Counted from the stretch's first letter, positions 1 through 8,374 are shown. The stretch: DNA of 38,403 nt from Solirubrobacterales bacterium (GCA_020438425.1 JAGQUQ010000016.1:1-38403), one strand, 5' to 3'. Numbers and translations: made by a program. Notes: generated from the sequence alone by a model not told the origin.

Positions 1-1137
1 GGCCAGTACCGGACGCTGATAATCCTCGCCGTCGCGGTCGCGGCACTTCTGATCGGCCTGATCGGAATGTCCACCCGATCCGTCGCCGTCGAGGTCGGCG
101 GCGATGATCGAAAACGGGGAGTTGCCGACCGCGTAGTCGGTCGCTGCTCCGAATCCGCCGACTCCGTTGCCAAGTAGCACCGAGGCCGAGTTTCCCGAGA
201 TGTTGCCGGAGGCGAGGTCCGGTTTGCCGTCGCCGTCGAAGTCGCCGATCGTGACCGAGTAGGGAAAGGCCCCGGAGGGAAAGGTGGCCGGGGCGCTGAA
301 GCTGCCGGCCCCGTTGCCGAACAGGACCGCGAGGGCGTTGGCGAAACCGTTGGTCGCCACAAGGTCGATCTTCCCGTCCCCGTTCAGGTCACCGGCCGCG
401 ATCCCCCTCGGGCTGGATCCGGCCGGGAAGTTGGTCGCGGCACCGAAGCCTCCGAGTCCGTTGCCGAGCAGGACAGAGAGGTTGGCGGAGCCGTCGTTGG
501 CCGTTGCCAGGTCCAGCTTGCCGTCTCCGTTGAAGTCGGCGGCAACCAGCTTCTGGGGACTGGTGCCTGTCCCGAAAGCAGTCGGCGCGGAGAATCCGCC
601 CAGACCGTTGCCGAGCAACACGCTTACCGTGTTCGGGAACGAGTTGCTCACGGCAAGGTCCAGCTTTCCATCGCCGTTGAGATCAGCGCTGATTACATGT
701 CTCGCATTGGCTCCGGCCGGAAAGGTGGTCGGGGCTCCGAACCCGCCGGCGCCGTTCCCAGGCAGAATCGAGACGTTGCCCGAGAAGAGGTTGGCTGTCG
801 CGATGTCGGCCTTGCCGTCACCGTTGAAGTCGCCGGTGGTCAGGTCAAAGGGCTGGGCTCCGACCGGGAAGTTGGTGGTCGGGCCGAAGAGCCCTCCGCC
901 CGTGCCGAGCATGACCGAAACCGTGGTGGCGGTCGCGTTGGCGGCAGCCAGATCCGGGCGGCCGTCGCCGTTGAAATCTGCCGTGGCCACCGCGAAAGGC
1001 TGGCCTGCGGTCGGGTAGTTGACCGCCGGACTGAAGGGCATGGCCGAGACGGAACTGGTCCAGAACAAGCCGAAAGTGCATGAAAAGAACAGGACGGCGA
1101 AAAGTCGTCGGCAACTCCGCGAATGCGATATCGACAT
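1..1137 (-). CDS. Secreted FG-GAP/VCBS repeat protein, 3' end outside the window or replaced
   Basis: The frame is open from ATG at 1137 to the left edge (379 codons, no stop). A GAAGAGG ribosome-binding site lies about 7 bases upstream. The N-terminus has a basic start and a hydrophobic stretch ending near 'SSVSAMPF', consistent with a secretory signal peptide. Seven or so repeats of about 48 residues follow, each with a calcium-binding 'DFNGDGKxDLA' loop and a 'VLLGNGxGGFGAPT' segment. This is the FG-GAP/VCBS pattern that folds into a seven-bladed beta-propeller. Known members are extracellular adhesion or carbohydrate-binding proteins; no specific ligand can be inferred here. The repeat pattern stops inside a 'DLDGDG' loop near base 80, and the remaining 26 codons do not resemble a repeat in any frame (see findings). 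It is divergent from the flavoprotein gene that follows. Confidence 0.85.
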   Translation of the reverse strand, partial: MSISHSRSCRRLFAVLFFSCTFGLFWTSSVSAMPFSPAVNYPTAGQPFAVATADFNGDGRPDLAAANATATTVSVMLGTGGGLFGPTTNFPVGAQPFDLTTGDFNGDGKADIATANLFSGNVSILPGNGAGGFGAPTTFPAGANARHVISADLNGDGKLDLAVSNSFPNTVSVLLGNGLGGFSAPTAFGTGTSPQKLVAADFNGDGKLDLATANDGSANLSVLLGNGLGGFGAATNFPAGSSPRGIAAGDLNGDGKIDLVATNGFANALAVLFGNGAGSFSAPATFPSGAFPYSVTIGDFDGDGKPDLASGNISGNSASVLLGNGVGGFGAATDYAVGNSPFSIIAADLDGDGSGGHSDQADQKCRDRDGEDYQRPVLA

Positions 1138-1225
1138 CGGGTGCCTCTTCCGTCGATTGGGTCAACCCGGCTTGCATCCTGCACGCCACATTCAAGCTTA
1201 ACCGCAACCGTAAGCCTCGTCAAGC

Positions 1226-1271
1226 GGTCACCGCTCGCCGTCATGAGTGGTCACCGCTCGCCGTTATGCTG
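1226..1271. repeat. Two tandem copies of a 23-bp unit upstream of the flavoprotein gene
   Basis: The 16-base word GGTCACCGCTCGCCGT occurs at 1226-1241 and again at 1249-1264, a 23-base period; both copies are followed by [CT]ATG. It lies in the intergenic region between the divergent FG-GAP gene and the flavoprotein gene, just before the preferred GTG start at 1277. It could be an operator or a slipped duplication of a start region, since each copy carries an ATG. Confidence 0.6.
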
Positions 1272-1276
1272 GCGCC

Positions 1277-2410
1277 GTGGGCAAGAAAGTGTTGATTCTG
1301 GGGGCAGGTTTCGGCGGTCTCGAACTGGGCACGATGCTTTCCGAAGAACTCGGGGAGGAGGCCGAGGTCACGATCATCGACAGGAGCGACACTTTCTCCT
1401 TCGGTTTTTCGAAGCTCGACATGATGTTTCGGGGTGCAAGCCTTGAATCGGTCAGCATGCCTTACAGCCAGGCGGTCAAGCCTGGAGTCACCTTCCTCAG
1501 GGAGGAGATAACCGGGATCGATCCCGAATCCCGCAGCGTCACCACATCTGCCGGATCCCATCAGGCGGACGTGCTGGTCATCGCGATGGGGGCCGACTAC
1601 GATCTCGACGCAACTCCCGGCCTTGCCGAGCACGGGACCGAGTTCTACTCCTTCGCCGGGGCTGAAGCGGCCGCCGGGCCGATCGCCTCTTTCAACTCCG
1701 GCCACGCGGTGATCGGGGTTTGCGGTGCACCGTTCAAGTGTCCGCCGGCGCCCAGTGAATGCGCCCTGATGCTGAGCGACGACCTGACCAGGCGTGGCGT
1801 CAGGGAACAGTGCGAGATCACCTTCGTAATGCCGCTCGGGACCCCGGTCCCGCCCTCGCCGGAGACCTCGGCCGCGCTCCTGAGCGAGTTCGAGGACCGC
1901 GGAATCACCTTCATCGGAGGCAGACGGCCGGCCAGAATCGAGCCCGGCAAATTGACCCTCGACGATCAGACCGAGCTTCCCTGCGACCTCTTTCTGGGAG
2001 TGCCGAAGCATCGGGCGCCGGCAGTGCTGATCGAAAGCGGCATGACCGAGGAAGGGTTCGTGCCGGTTGATTCAGCGACCCTCAAGACGAAATTCGAAGG
2101 TGTTTACGCGGTCGGTGATTGCGCCACGGCTGGGGTCCCCAAGGCGGGGGTATTCGCAGAAGGGGCGGCGAAGGTCGTGGCCCGTCAACTGATCGCCGAG
2201 GCCAGGGGGCAGGAGATGACGGATCCCTACGACGGCCGCGGTTCCTGTTACCTCGAGTTCGGGGAAGACCGGATCGCCCGGGTTGACATCGACTTCCTCT
2301 CCGGACCGGAAAAGACCGGCGTCTTCAATGCCCCGTCTCTCGAGCTGAGAGCCGAGAAGAACGAGTTCGGCTCGAGCCGCAAAGCCCGCTGGTTCGGCCT
2401 GCGGGACTGA
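1277..2410 (+). CDS. FAD/NAD(P)-dependent oxidoreductase, sulfide:quinone reductase / flavocytochrome c sulfide dehydrogenase-like
   Basis: This is a 377-residue two-dinucleotide-binding-domain flavoprotein. I chose GTG 1277 as start because it places the FAD-binding motif 'LGAGFGG' at residues 8-14, as in the family; an upstream GTG at 1247 would add ten residues overlapping the tandem repeat. The second FAD contact motif 'GVYAVGDC' is near residues 273-280. The segment 'CGAPFKCPPAPSEC' (C149, C155, C162) matches the 'KCPPAPxE' signature of the sulfide:quinone reductase/FCSD group, which oxidises sulfide or related thiols and passes electrons to quinone. The Cys arrangement is not identical to the classical three-cysteine SQR, so the substrate is open. 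No C-terminal membrane helix is evident. It ends 30 bases before the first copper protein; co-transcription is possible. Confidence 0.8.
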   Translation: MGKKVLILGAGFGGLELGTMLSEELGEEAEVTIIDRSDTFSFGFSKLDMMFRGASLESVSMPYSQAVKPGVTFLREEITGIDPESRSVTTSAGSHQADVLVIAMGADYDLDATPGLAEHGTEFYSFAGAEAAAGPIASFNSGHAVIGVCGAPFKCPPAPSECALMLSDDLTRRGVREQCEITFVMPLGTPVPPSPETSAALLSEFEDRGITFIGGRRPARIEPGKLTLDDQTELPCDLFLGVPKHRAPAVLIESGMTEEGFVPVDSATLKTKFEGVYAVGDCATAGVPKAGVFAEGAAKVVARQLIAEARGQEMTDPYDGRGSCYLEFGEDRIARVDIDFLSGPEKTGVFNAPSLELRAEKNEFGSSRKARWFGLRD

Positions 2411-2440
2411 CGCCGGGCCATTTGGCGCTACTCTTCTCCC

Positions 2441-4132
2441 ATGTCCTTGGGGAGAGGGTTTTCAACACTGCTGGGCAGTTTCGTCTGCGCAATTGCGATC
2501 CTGGCCGGCGGCAGCACCGCTTCAGCCGAACTGGTCGACACCGAGGAACTCGGTGACGGCGTTCAGCGGCTGACCTACCGGATCGGCCCGATCGACGTGA
2601 CGACCGGCCAGAACCGGATCGTCTACAAGCTGATCACCGCCCAGGAACGTCCCCCGGTGGACGGGTACATCACGGCTTTCCGCCCCAACCTGGTCAATCC
2701 GGACGGGACCATCCCCAAGTCGAGCAGCATCATGTTCCACCACGGGGTCTGGATCAACCTTTCGCGGCGCGACGCCACCTCCGGCCGGATGTCCGAGCGA
2801 TTCATCGGCACCGGTGAAGAGAAGACCGAGGTCGTCTTCCCGCCCGGCTTCGGCTACTTCCACGACGGCGGGGACACCTGGCTGCTCAACCACATGATCC
2901 ACAACCTGACCCCGGCCGAGCACACGCTCTACATCACCTACCAGATCGATTTCGTGCCCGAGACGTCGCCGGCGGCCGAGGGGATGCGGGGTGTCCGACC
3001 GATCTGGATGGACGTGGTCAACCCGAACCCCTACCCGGTCTTCGACACCTACAAGGGCTCGGGTGGCAAGGACGGCAAGATCGTCTGGCCCTACGAGGCG
3101 AAGGAAGACCCGTACAAGGACGGAATCAAGCGCAATCTCTGGACCGTGGATCGCGACGGCGTGATGGTCTGGTCGGTCGGTCACGTCCACACGGGCGGCC
3201 TCGCCACCGATCTCTACCTGAACCGCGACGGGGCGAAGTACGAGGGCCCGAAGTGTCCGAAGCCGAAGATCCTGACCAGCCTGACTACCCGCAAGCTGCG
3301 GGCGATGCCGAAGGCGAAACGCAAGGCGAAAGCGAAATCCCGCAGGAAAGCGGCGGCCCGCTACCGCAAGTGCCGGGCAAAGATGCCGGACGTGAAGGGC
3401 GAGCGGGTTCACCTGTTCACCTCGCAGGCCAATTACTACGAGCCGGCCGGCCCGGTTTCCTGGGACATGGCGATGCGCAACACCCGCCCCGACTGGCTGG
3501 TAGGAGTCAAGGCCGGCGACACGCTGGAAGTGACCACCACCTACGAGACCAAGCGGGCTTCCTGGTACGAGAACATGGGAATCCACATCGGCTACATGGC
3601 CGATGGTGATGGCGGCAAGAACCCCTACAAGACCAGGGTCGACTACCTCGGTCCGGTCAACCACCCCCACTACCCGGAGAACAACGATCACGGCGGCAAG
3701 CTGCCGACGGTCGGTCCGGACCCGACCCTGCTCCCGAACGGCCCGATGGTGAGTAATCCGTTCACGATCAGCGATTACAGCTTCGGCCAGGGCGACTTCC
3801 GCCTGCCCGGCTCGCTGGCCAATCCGGCCGTGGTCGAAAAGGGCGAGACCTTCACCTTCGGACTTTCCGAGAGTGACATCGAAAAGGAGGTATGGCACTC
3901 GCTGACCTCCTGCAAGGCTCCCTGTAACAAGTCGACCGGGATCGCCTACCCGATCGCCGACGGCAGCTTCCGCTTCGACTCCGGCCAGCTCGGGGTCGGC
4001 GGCGCCCCGACCGTGGAGCGGACCACCTGGACCACTCCGGCGAACCTGCCGGTCGGCACCCACACCTTCTTCTGCCGGATCCACCCGCTGATGAGAGGAG
4101 CGATCCGGGTGGTGCCGAAGAATGGCGGTTAG
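2441..4132 (+). CDS. Secreted PHM-like dicopper monooxygenase domain fused to a C-terminal cupredoxin (paralog 1)
   Basis: The product has 563 residues. A signal peptide (hydrophobic 9-23, cleavage near 'STASA-EL') directs it outside the cytoplasm. It matches the two-domain peptidylglycine alpha-hydroxylating monooxygenase plan by motif: 'MFHHGVW' (H100, H101) and 'HMIHNLT' (H154) fit the CuH ligands, 'GHVHTGG' (H248, H250) fits the CuM histidines, and M379 in 'ENMGIHIGYM' fits the CuM methionine, in the same order as in PHM. A Lys/Arg-rich insertion (about 283-310) sits between the CuM histidines and methionine and is flanked by C272 and C311. Residues ~465-558 form a blue-copper domain with H486 and 'FFCRIHPLM' (C545, H548, M551), the amicyanin spacing C-x2-H-x2-M. 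PHM enzymes hydroxylate C-H bonds using O2 and an electron donor; the substrate here is unknown. The gene overlaps the next one by 11 bases. The assignment is motif-based, not from an alignment program. Confidence 0.78.
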   Translation: MSLGRGFSTLLGSFVCAIAILAGGSTASAELVDTEELGDGVQRLTYRIGPIDVTTGQNRIVYKLITAQERPPVDGYITAFRPNLVNPDGTIPKSSSIMFHHGVWINLSRRDATSGRMSERFIGTGEEKTEVVFPPGFGYFHDGGDTWLLNHMIHNLTPAEHTLYITYQIDFVPETSPAAEGMRGVRPIWMDVVNPNPYPVFDTYKGSGGKDGKIVWPYEAKEDPYKDGIKRNLWTVDRDGVMVWSVGHVHTGGLATDLYLNRDGAKYEGPKCPKPKILTSLTTRKLRAMPKAKRKAKAKSRRKAAARYRKCRAKMPDVKGERVHLFTSQANYYEPAGPVSWDMAMRNTRPDWLVGVKAGDTLEVTTTYETKRASWYENMGIHIGYMADGDGGKNPYKTRVDYLGPVNHPHYPENNDHGGKLPTVGPDPTLLPNGPMVSNPFTISDYSFGQGDFRLPGSLANPAVVEKGETFTFGLSESDIEKEVWHSLTSCKAPCNKSTGIAYPIADGSFRFDSGQLGVGGAPTVERTTWTTPANLPVGTHTFFCRIHPLMRGAIRVVPKNGG

Positions 4133-4607
4133 TGAGTGGAGTGACCTCTTCGTCGCCGCGGCCGGCGCCACCGCAGCGCTGGCCGGTCTGGTTTTCGTAG
4201 CGATCTCGATCAACATCGAGCGGATCCTGCAGCTCGACGGCGTGCCCGAGATGGGCATGGTCACCCTGCTGATGCTGATCGGGGTGCTGGTCGTCTCGCT
4301 GTTCGGCCTGATCCCGGGCCAGAGCGAAAAGACCTTCGGGGTCGAGGTCCTGATCCAGACCGGCATCTGGTCCCTCTTCATCGCGCTGCTGGTCAAGCGC
4401 AGCGTCGCCGGTCTGGGCGATGGTGCGGGAAGGCTCCCTTCCCGGGTGGTGCTGCCACTCTTCGGCACAGTTCCCTACCTGGTTGGTGCCGTCCTCCTGA
4501 TCGCCGGCAGCGAAACCGGGATGTACTGGGTGTTCGCGGGAATGCTCGGCGCGATCATCGCGGCCGTGATGAACGCCTGGATCCTCCTGGTCGAAATCCT
4601 CCGGTAG
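4122..4607 (+). CDS. Small integral membrane protein of unknown function (about four TM segments)
   Basis: The product has 161 residues and about four hydrophobic segments (roughly 8-30, 44-64, 75-92, 108-158, the last possibly two helices). The N-terminal 'AAGATAALAGLVFVAISIN' is a pattern I associate with actinobacterial hypothetical membrane proteins, but I do not recognise a named function. Its ATG lies 11 bases inside the end of the preceding copper protein, so the two are probably translationally coupled. It may serve the copper protein, for example as a membrane partner, but nothing in the sequence (no His/Met-rich metal site, no haem CxxCH) shows this. Confidence 0.75.
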   Translation: MAVSEWSDLFVAAAGATAALAGLVFVAISINIERILQLDGVPEMGMVTLLMLIGVLVVSLFGLIPGQSEKTFGVEVLIQTGIWSLFIALLVKRSVAGLGDGAGRLPSRVVLPLFGTVPYLVGAVLLIAGSETGMYWVFAGMLGAIIAAVMNAWILLVEILR

Positions 4608-4622
4608 GGAGGCGCGGCCGAC

Positions 4623-4648
4623 GGCCACCCGCGCGAAGTCGGGTGGCC
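4623..4648. terminator. Perfect 8-bp hairpin between convergent genes
   Basis: GGCCACCC (4623-4630) and GGGTGGCC (4641-4648) form a perfect 8-bp stem with a 10-base loop. It lies in the 63-base gap between the ends of two convergent genes, where a bidirectional terminator is expected. There is no T-tract on either side, so it would not be a classical intrinsic terminator. Confidence 0.5.
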
Positions 4649-4670
4649 ACCGGCCGGGTGAGTTCTCGGA

Positions 4671-6590
4671 CTACTTGATCCGGAAGGCGCCGCGCATCAG
4701 CGGGTGGATGCGGCAGAAGAAGGTGTAGGTCCCCTTCTTCAGCGTGTTCGGGGTCGACCACTCGGTGTAACCGACCGTGGGCGCGAGGCCCGGACCCATC
4801 TGTCCCGACTCGAACTGGAACTCGCCGTCCGGGATCGGGTAGGAGATGCCGGTCGACTTGTTACAGGGCGTCTTGCAGGAGGTCAGCGAGTGCCAGACCT
4901 CATTGTCGATGTCGTAGTCGGAGAGCTTGAAGGTGAAGGACTGGCCTTCGTTGACGACCGGCGGACGGCCGAGCGCCCCGGGCAGCCGGAAGTCGGCGCC
5001 GTTGTAGACGTAGTCGCTGATCGTGAACGGACCGCCGCCGAACTGGCCGTCGGGCAGCTTGGTCGGGTCGGGACCGACCAGCTTCGATCCGTTCTTGCCG
5101 GTCTCGCCTCCGTAGTCCTCGTTCTCCTTGAGGTGGCCGTGGTTGAGCACCCCGCGGGTGTCGACCTTGGTCACATACGGGTTGGGAGCACTGGCGGGAT
5201 TGGGCGGGTTCGGAACGTCGTCGATCTCGTTGTCGCGAGCCCAATAGACGATGTTGATGCCCATCGACTCGGGCCATGAAGCCCGCTCCGTTTCGTACGT
5301 GGTCTGGAGCTCGAGCTTGTCGCCCGGCTGGACCCTGACCCGCCAGTCGTTGTCGGTGCTGTACATCGCCATGTCCCAGGAGATCGGTCCACGCGGATCG
5401 AAGTACTTGGCTTCCGAATTGAACAGGTGGACCCGGTTGCCGTTGTCGACCCGGGGCTGGGTGGCCCGGCAGGCGGCGTCCCGCTCCCGTTCGGTCTGGT
5501 CCTTCGCCTCGACCTTGTCGAGCCTGGTCTTGTTCGTCGCCTTGAGGCGGTTGACGCTGGCGATCCGCTTCGAGTTGGCCTTCTTCTTGCGCTTGATCTT
5601 GCTGATCTGACGCTTCGCTTTGGCCTTGTTCTTCCGGTTCTTCAGCGACCTGCTGATCTTCTTCTGGGTCCGGGCCATCTGCTTGTTGCTCTTCTTGAGC
5701 TTGTTGATCCGGGACACGAAGCCGGCGTGCTTCTTTCGCAGGGGCTTCAGCTCGTCCGCGAAGGAGATCCGGTCCGGACAGGTCGGCCCGGCGTAGATGG
5801 CTCCGTCCCGGCGCAGGTACAGGTTGGTCGAGAGTCCGCCCGTGTGGACGTGCCCGGTTGTGCCGAGCAGAACGCCGGCCTGGCCGATCGTCTTGACGTT
5901 CTTCTGGACCCCCGGCGGGTAGGCGTTGGGGTCATCCTGCGGGTAGGTGAACTCGCCGTCGGCGCCGCCGCTGTCCCGCCAGACGTCGAAGACCGGGTAG
6001 ATGCCGCTCTGGACATCCATCCAGATCGGCCGGGCGCGAATGATCGAGCCGTATTCGGGAGCCGACTCCGGAATGAAGTCGAGGGTGTACTCGAAGTAGA
6101 GCTCCATCGCCTGGGGAGTCAGGTTGTGGATCATGTCGTTGAGGACCCAGCCCTCGTTGGTCCGGTACCGGTAGCCGTAGCCATCGGGAAGGTCGAGGAT
6201 GGTCTTCTCTTCGCCGGTCGCGTAGAAGAGATCGCCGGTCTGGGCGTTGTTCCAGACCCCGTGGTGGAACATCACCTTGCTCGAGTCGGGAATCGATCCG
6301 TCGGCATAGACGAGGTCGGGCTTGATCCTGGTGATCCAGCCATTCACGGCCGGTCGCGATGCACCGGTGATCGGCCGGAAGGCAATCCGGTTCTGGCCGG
6401 GAGTGACCTCGACCGGACCAAGCCTGTAGGTAGTGCGCTGGGCACCGTCGGGCAGCGCCTCGGTGTAGACGACTTCGGCCCGGGCCGAACTGGCGATGCC
6501 CATCAAGGTGAGTATCGCTGCGAAAAAGATCCCTGCGACGGCCAGCATGCGGCCGCGAAAGATTGCGTTTTCAGTCCTGCCGGTTCCCAT
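4671..6590 (-). CDS. Secreted PHM-like dicopper monooxygenase domain fused to cupredoxin, with a long coiled-coil insertion (paralog 2)
   Basis: The product has 639 residues from ATG 6590, chosen over TTG 6593 because GGGAGAG lies 4 bases upstream of the ATG. A signal peptide ends near 'SSARA-EV'. All candidate copper ligands of paralog 1 are kept: H109/H110 ('MFHHGVW'), H155 ('DMIHNLT'), H247/H249 ('GHVHTGG'), M443 ('ESMGINIVY'), then cupredoxin H567, C626, H629, M632 ('FFCRIHPLM'). The residue before 'MIHNLT' is Asp here but His in the other two copies, which identifies the later His as the conserved ligand. The insertion between C271 and C374 is about 100 residues, rich in Lys/Arg, and predicted by eye to be helical or coiled-coil ('RKNKAKAKRQISKIKRKKKA'). 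Its own 115-base upstream region separates it from the carboxyltransferase gene, so it may have its own promoter. Substrate unknown. Confidence 0.78.
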   Translation of the reverse strand: MGTGRTENAIFRGRMLAVAGIFFAAILTLMGIASSARAEVVYTEALPDGAQRTTYRLGPVEVTPGQNRIAFRPITGASRPAVNGWITRIKPDLVYADGSIPDSSKVMFHHGVWNNAQTGDLFYATGEEKTILDLPDGYGYRYRTNEGWVLNDMIHNLTPQAMELYFEYTLDFIPESAPEYGSIIRARPIWMDVQSGIYPVFDVWRDSGGADGEFTYPQDDPNAYPPGVQKNVKTIGQAGVLLGTTGHVHTGGLSTNLYLRRDGAIYAGPTCPDRISFADELKPLRKKHAGFVSRINKLKKSNKQMARTQKKISRSLKNRKNKAKAKRQISKIKRKKKANSKRIASVNRLKATNKTRLDKVEAKDQTERERDAACRATQPRVDNGNRVHLFNSEAKYFDPRGPISWDMAMYSTDNDWRVRVQPGDKLELQTTYETERASWPESMGINIVYWARDNEIDDVPNPPNPASAPNPYVTKVDTRGVLNHGHLKENEDYGGETGKNGSKLVGPDPTKLPDGQFGGGPFTISDYVYNGADFRLPGALGRPPVVNEGQSFTFKLSDYDIDNEVWHSLTSCKTPCNKSTGISYPIPDGEFQFESGQMGPGLAPTVGYTEWSTPNTLKKGTYTFFCRIHPLMRGAFRIK

Positions 6591-6708
6591 CAATCTCTCC
6601 CGTTTCCTCGATCAAAGACACTTCACGGTACCCCAATAACCGGAAGGTGGCGGTCGGGTTGCGGCCCCGGACTGCGGAATCCTGCCTCTGCGGGGGAGCC
6701 TGCCTGCC

Positions 6709-8283
6709 CTACCAGGTGTCTACAAATCGATGTTCAGGGCGTTCCGAAACACGTTCGGGGGCGGCGGCAAGAGTCGAGGTGATCACCTGCCGGGTTTCGG
6801 CCGGATCGATCACGTCATCGATCTCGAAAAGCTGCGCGGCGTTCAGGGCCCGGGCGTTCTCCTCGGCCCTGGCGGTGATCTTGCGGACCAGGGCCTCGCG
6901 TTCCTCCTCGTCCTCGATCTCCTCGAGGTCCTTGCGCATCGCGAGCCGCACCGCGCCCTCGAGACCCATCGGACCTAGGTGAGCGCTCGGCCAGGCCACC
7001 GTGAGCAGTGGCTCCCAGAGGCTGCCGCCGACCATCGCCTGGGCGCCGAGTCCGTAGGCGCGGCGCAGCACGATCGAGATCAGCGGCACGGTCAGAGCTG
7101 CCCCCGCGACCAGCAGGCGGGAGGTGTGCCGGACCAGAGCGGTCTCTTCGTGGGTCGGTCCGACCATGAAGCCGGGCGTGTCGACCAGCGAGATCACCGG
7201 CAGCCCGAAGGTCTCGCAAAGCTGCAGGAAGCGGGCCGCCTTGTCGGCCGAGTCCGAGGTGATGGTGCCGGCCATGTGGCGGGAGTCGTTGGCGATCACC
7301 CCGATCGGCCGGCCCTCGATCCGGGCCAGGGCAGTGACCATCTCGGGGGCGAACTTCGGCCGGAGGAAGGTGACGGAATCCGGGTCGGCGATCGTCTCGA
7401 CTACCGGTCGAACGTCGAAGGCGCGTCGTTCCCGCTCGGGGACCATCTCCCGAAGCGGGGTCTGGTCCGGGCTTTCGCCAGCCGACCAGGGAGTGCTGCC
7501 CTGGAAATAGCCGATCAGCTTCTTCGCGGCCGCGACCGCTTCGGCCTCGTCGGCGACCACCAGGTCGAGTACCCCGTTCGGTTCCTGGATCGAGACCGGT
7601 CCGACGTCGTCGGGAGCAACTTCGCCGAGGCCGCCACCGGAAATCATCGCCGGGCCGCCCATGCCGAGCGAAGAATCCTCGGTCGCGACGATCAGGTCGG
7701 CGCAGCCGGCGATCACCGCGTTGCCGGCGAAGCAGCGTCCCTTGACCACGGCGACCCGGGGTACGGCCCCGGACAATTTCGCCCAGAGCGCAAAGGCCCG
7801 GACCTGAAGTGCCGAGACCACAGGAAAGTCAGTGTCCCCCGGGCGGCCCCCGCCACCTTCGGCGAAGAAGATGGTCGGCAGCTTCATCTTCTCGATCAGT
7901 TCGAACAGCCGGTCCTTCTTCAGGTGACCGATCGCTCCCTGGGTGCCGGCGAGAACCGTGTAGTCGTAGGAAAGGACCGCGCAGCGGGCGTGATCCCCGA
8001 ACAGTTCACCGTTGACGCTGGCCGTGCCGGCGATGATGCCGTCGCCAGGGGTCCGGCTGATCAGGTCCTCGGTGTCGTGGCGGGCCCGCTGAGCGGCGAT
8101 CGCGTGGCGGCCGTACTCGACCAGGCTGCCGGGATCAATCAGGTCATCGAGGTTCTCGCGGGCGGTGCGGCCGCCGCGTTCATGTCTCCTGGCGACGGCT
8201 TCCGGCCGGCTCTCGTCCAGGGTGAGTGAACGCCGGCGCCGCAGTTCGGTCAGATCGGGCCGTTCTTCGGGGGTCTGCGACAT
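6709..8283 (-). CDS. Acyl-CoA carboxylase carboxyltransferase (beta) subunit
   Basis: The product has 524 residues, the usual length of actinobacterial AccD/PccB-type subunits, which transfer CO2 from carboxybiotin to an acyl-CoA (acetyl-, propionyl- or methylmalonyl-type). The N-terminal half carries 'ENLDDLIDPGSLVEYG' and 'GGGGRPGDTDFP'; glycine-rich oxyanion-type segments appear at 'AGCADLIVATEDSSLGMGGPAMISGGG' (given here in outline, residues ~190-215) and in the C-terminal half at 'DTPGFMVGPTHEETALVRH' and 'RRAYGLGAQAMVGGS'. No biotin carboxylase or biotin carrier gene is adjacent, so the partner subunits are encoded elsewhere. The acyl specificity cannot be read. It is divergent from the small cupredoxin gene across a 91-base spacer. 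Confidence 0.9.
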   Translation of the reverse strand: MSQTPEERPDLTELRRRRSLTLDESRPEAVARRHERGGRTARENLDDLIDPGSLVEYGRHAIAAQRARHDTEDLISRTPGDGIIAGTASVNGELFGDHARCAVLSYDYTVLAGTQGAIGHLKKDRLFELIEKMKLPTIFFAEGGGGRPGDTDFPVVSALQVRAFALWAKLSGAVPRVAVVKGRCFAGNAVIAGCADLIVATEDSSLGMGGPAMISGGGLGEVAPDDVGPVSIQEPNGVLDLVVADEAEAVAAAKKLIGYFQGSTPWSAGESPDQTPLREMVPERERRAFDVRPVVETIADPDSVTFLRPKFAPEMVTALARIEGRPIGVIANDSRHMAGTITSDSADKAARFLQLCETFGLPVISLVDTPGFMVGPTHEETALVRHTSRLLVAGAALTVPLISIVLRRAYGLGAQAMVGGSLWEPLLTVAWPSAHLGPMGLEGAVRLAMRKDLEEIEDEEEREALVRKITARAEENARALNAAQLFEIDDVIDPAETRQVITSTLAAAPERVSERPEHRFVDTW

Positions 8284-8374
8284 TCCCGAAAAATGTCACA
8301 TCGGCCCGGGCGGTGTTTCCCGATCCCGCAGCTGGTAACGAAACTCCGCCGTTTCGATTGCGTTAAGAGTTGAT

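Noticed and set aside
284..1018. Plus-strand frame with repeated 'PLPSxT' units
   Set aside because: The periodicity is the antisense image of the FG-GAP repeats on the minus strand.
1..1137. Repeats that might be read as a CRISPR or satellite array
   Set aside because: They are ~144-base protein-coding repeats varying in sequence, with no spacer structure.
2522..4468. 648-codon minus-strand frame opposite copper paralog 1
   Set aside because: The plus-strand protein has a signal peptide and conserved copper motifs shared with two paralogs; the antisense product has no recognisable features.
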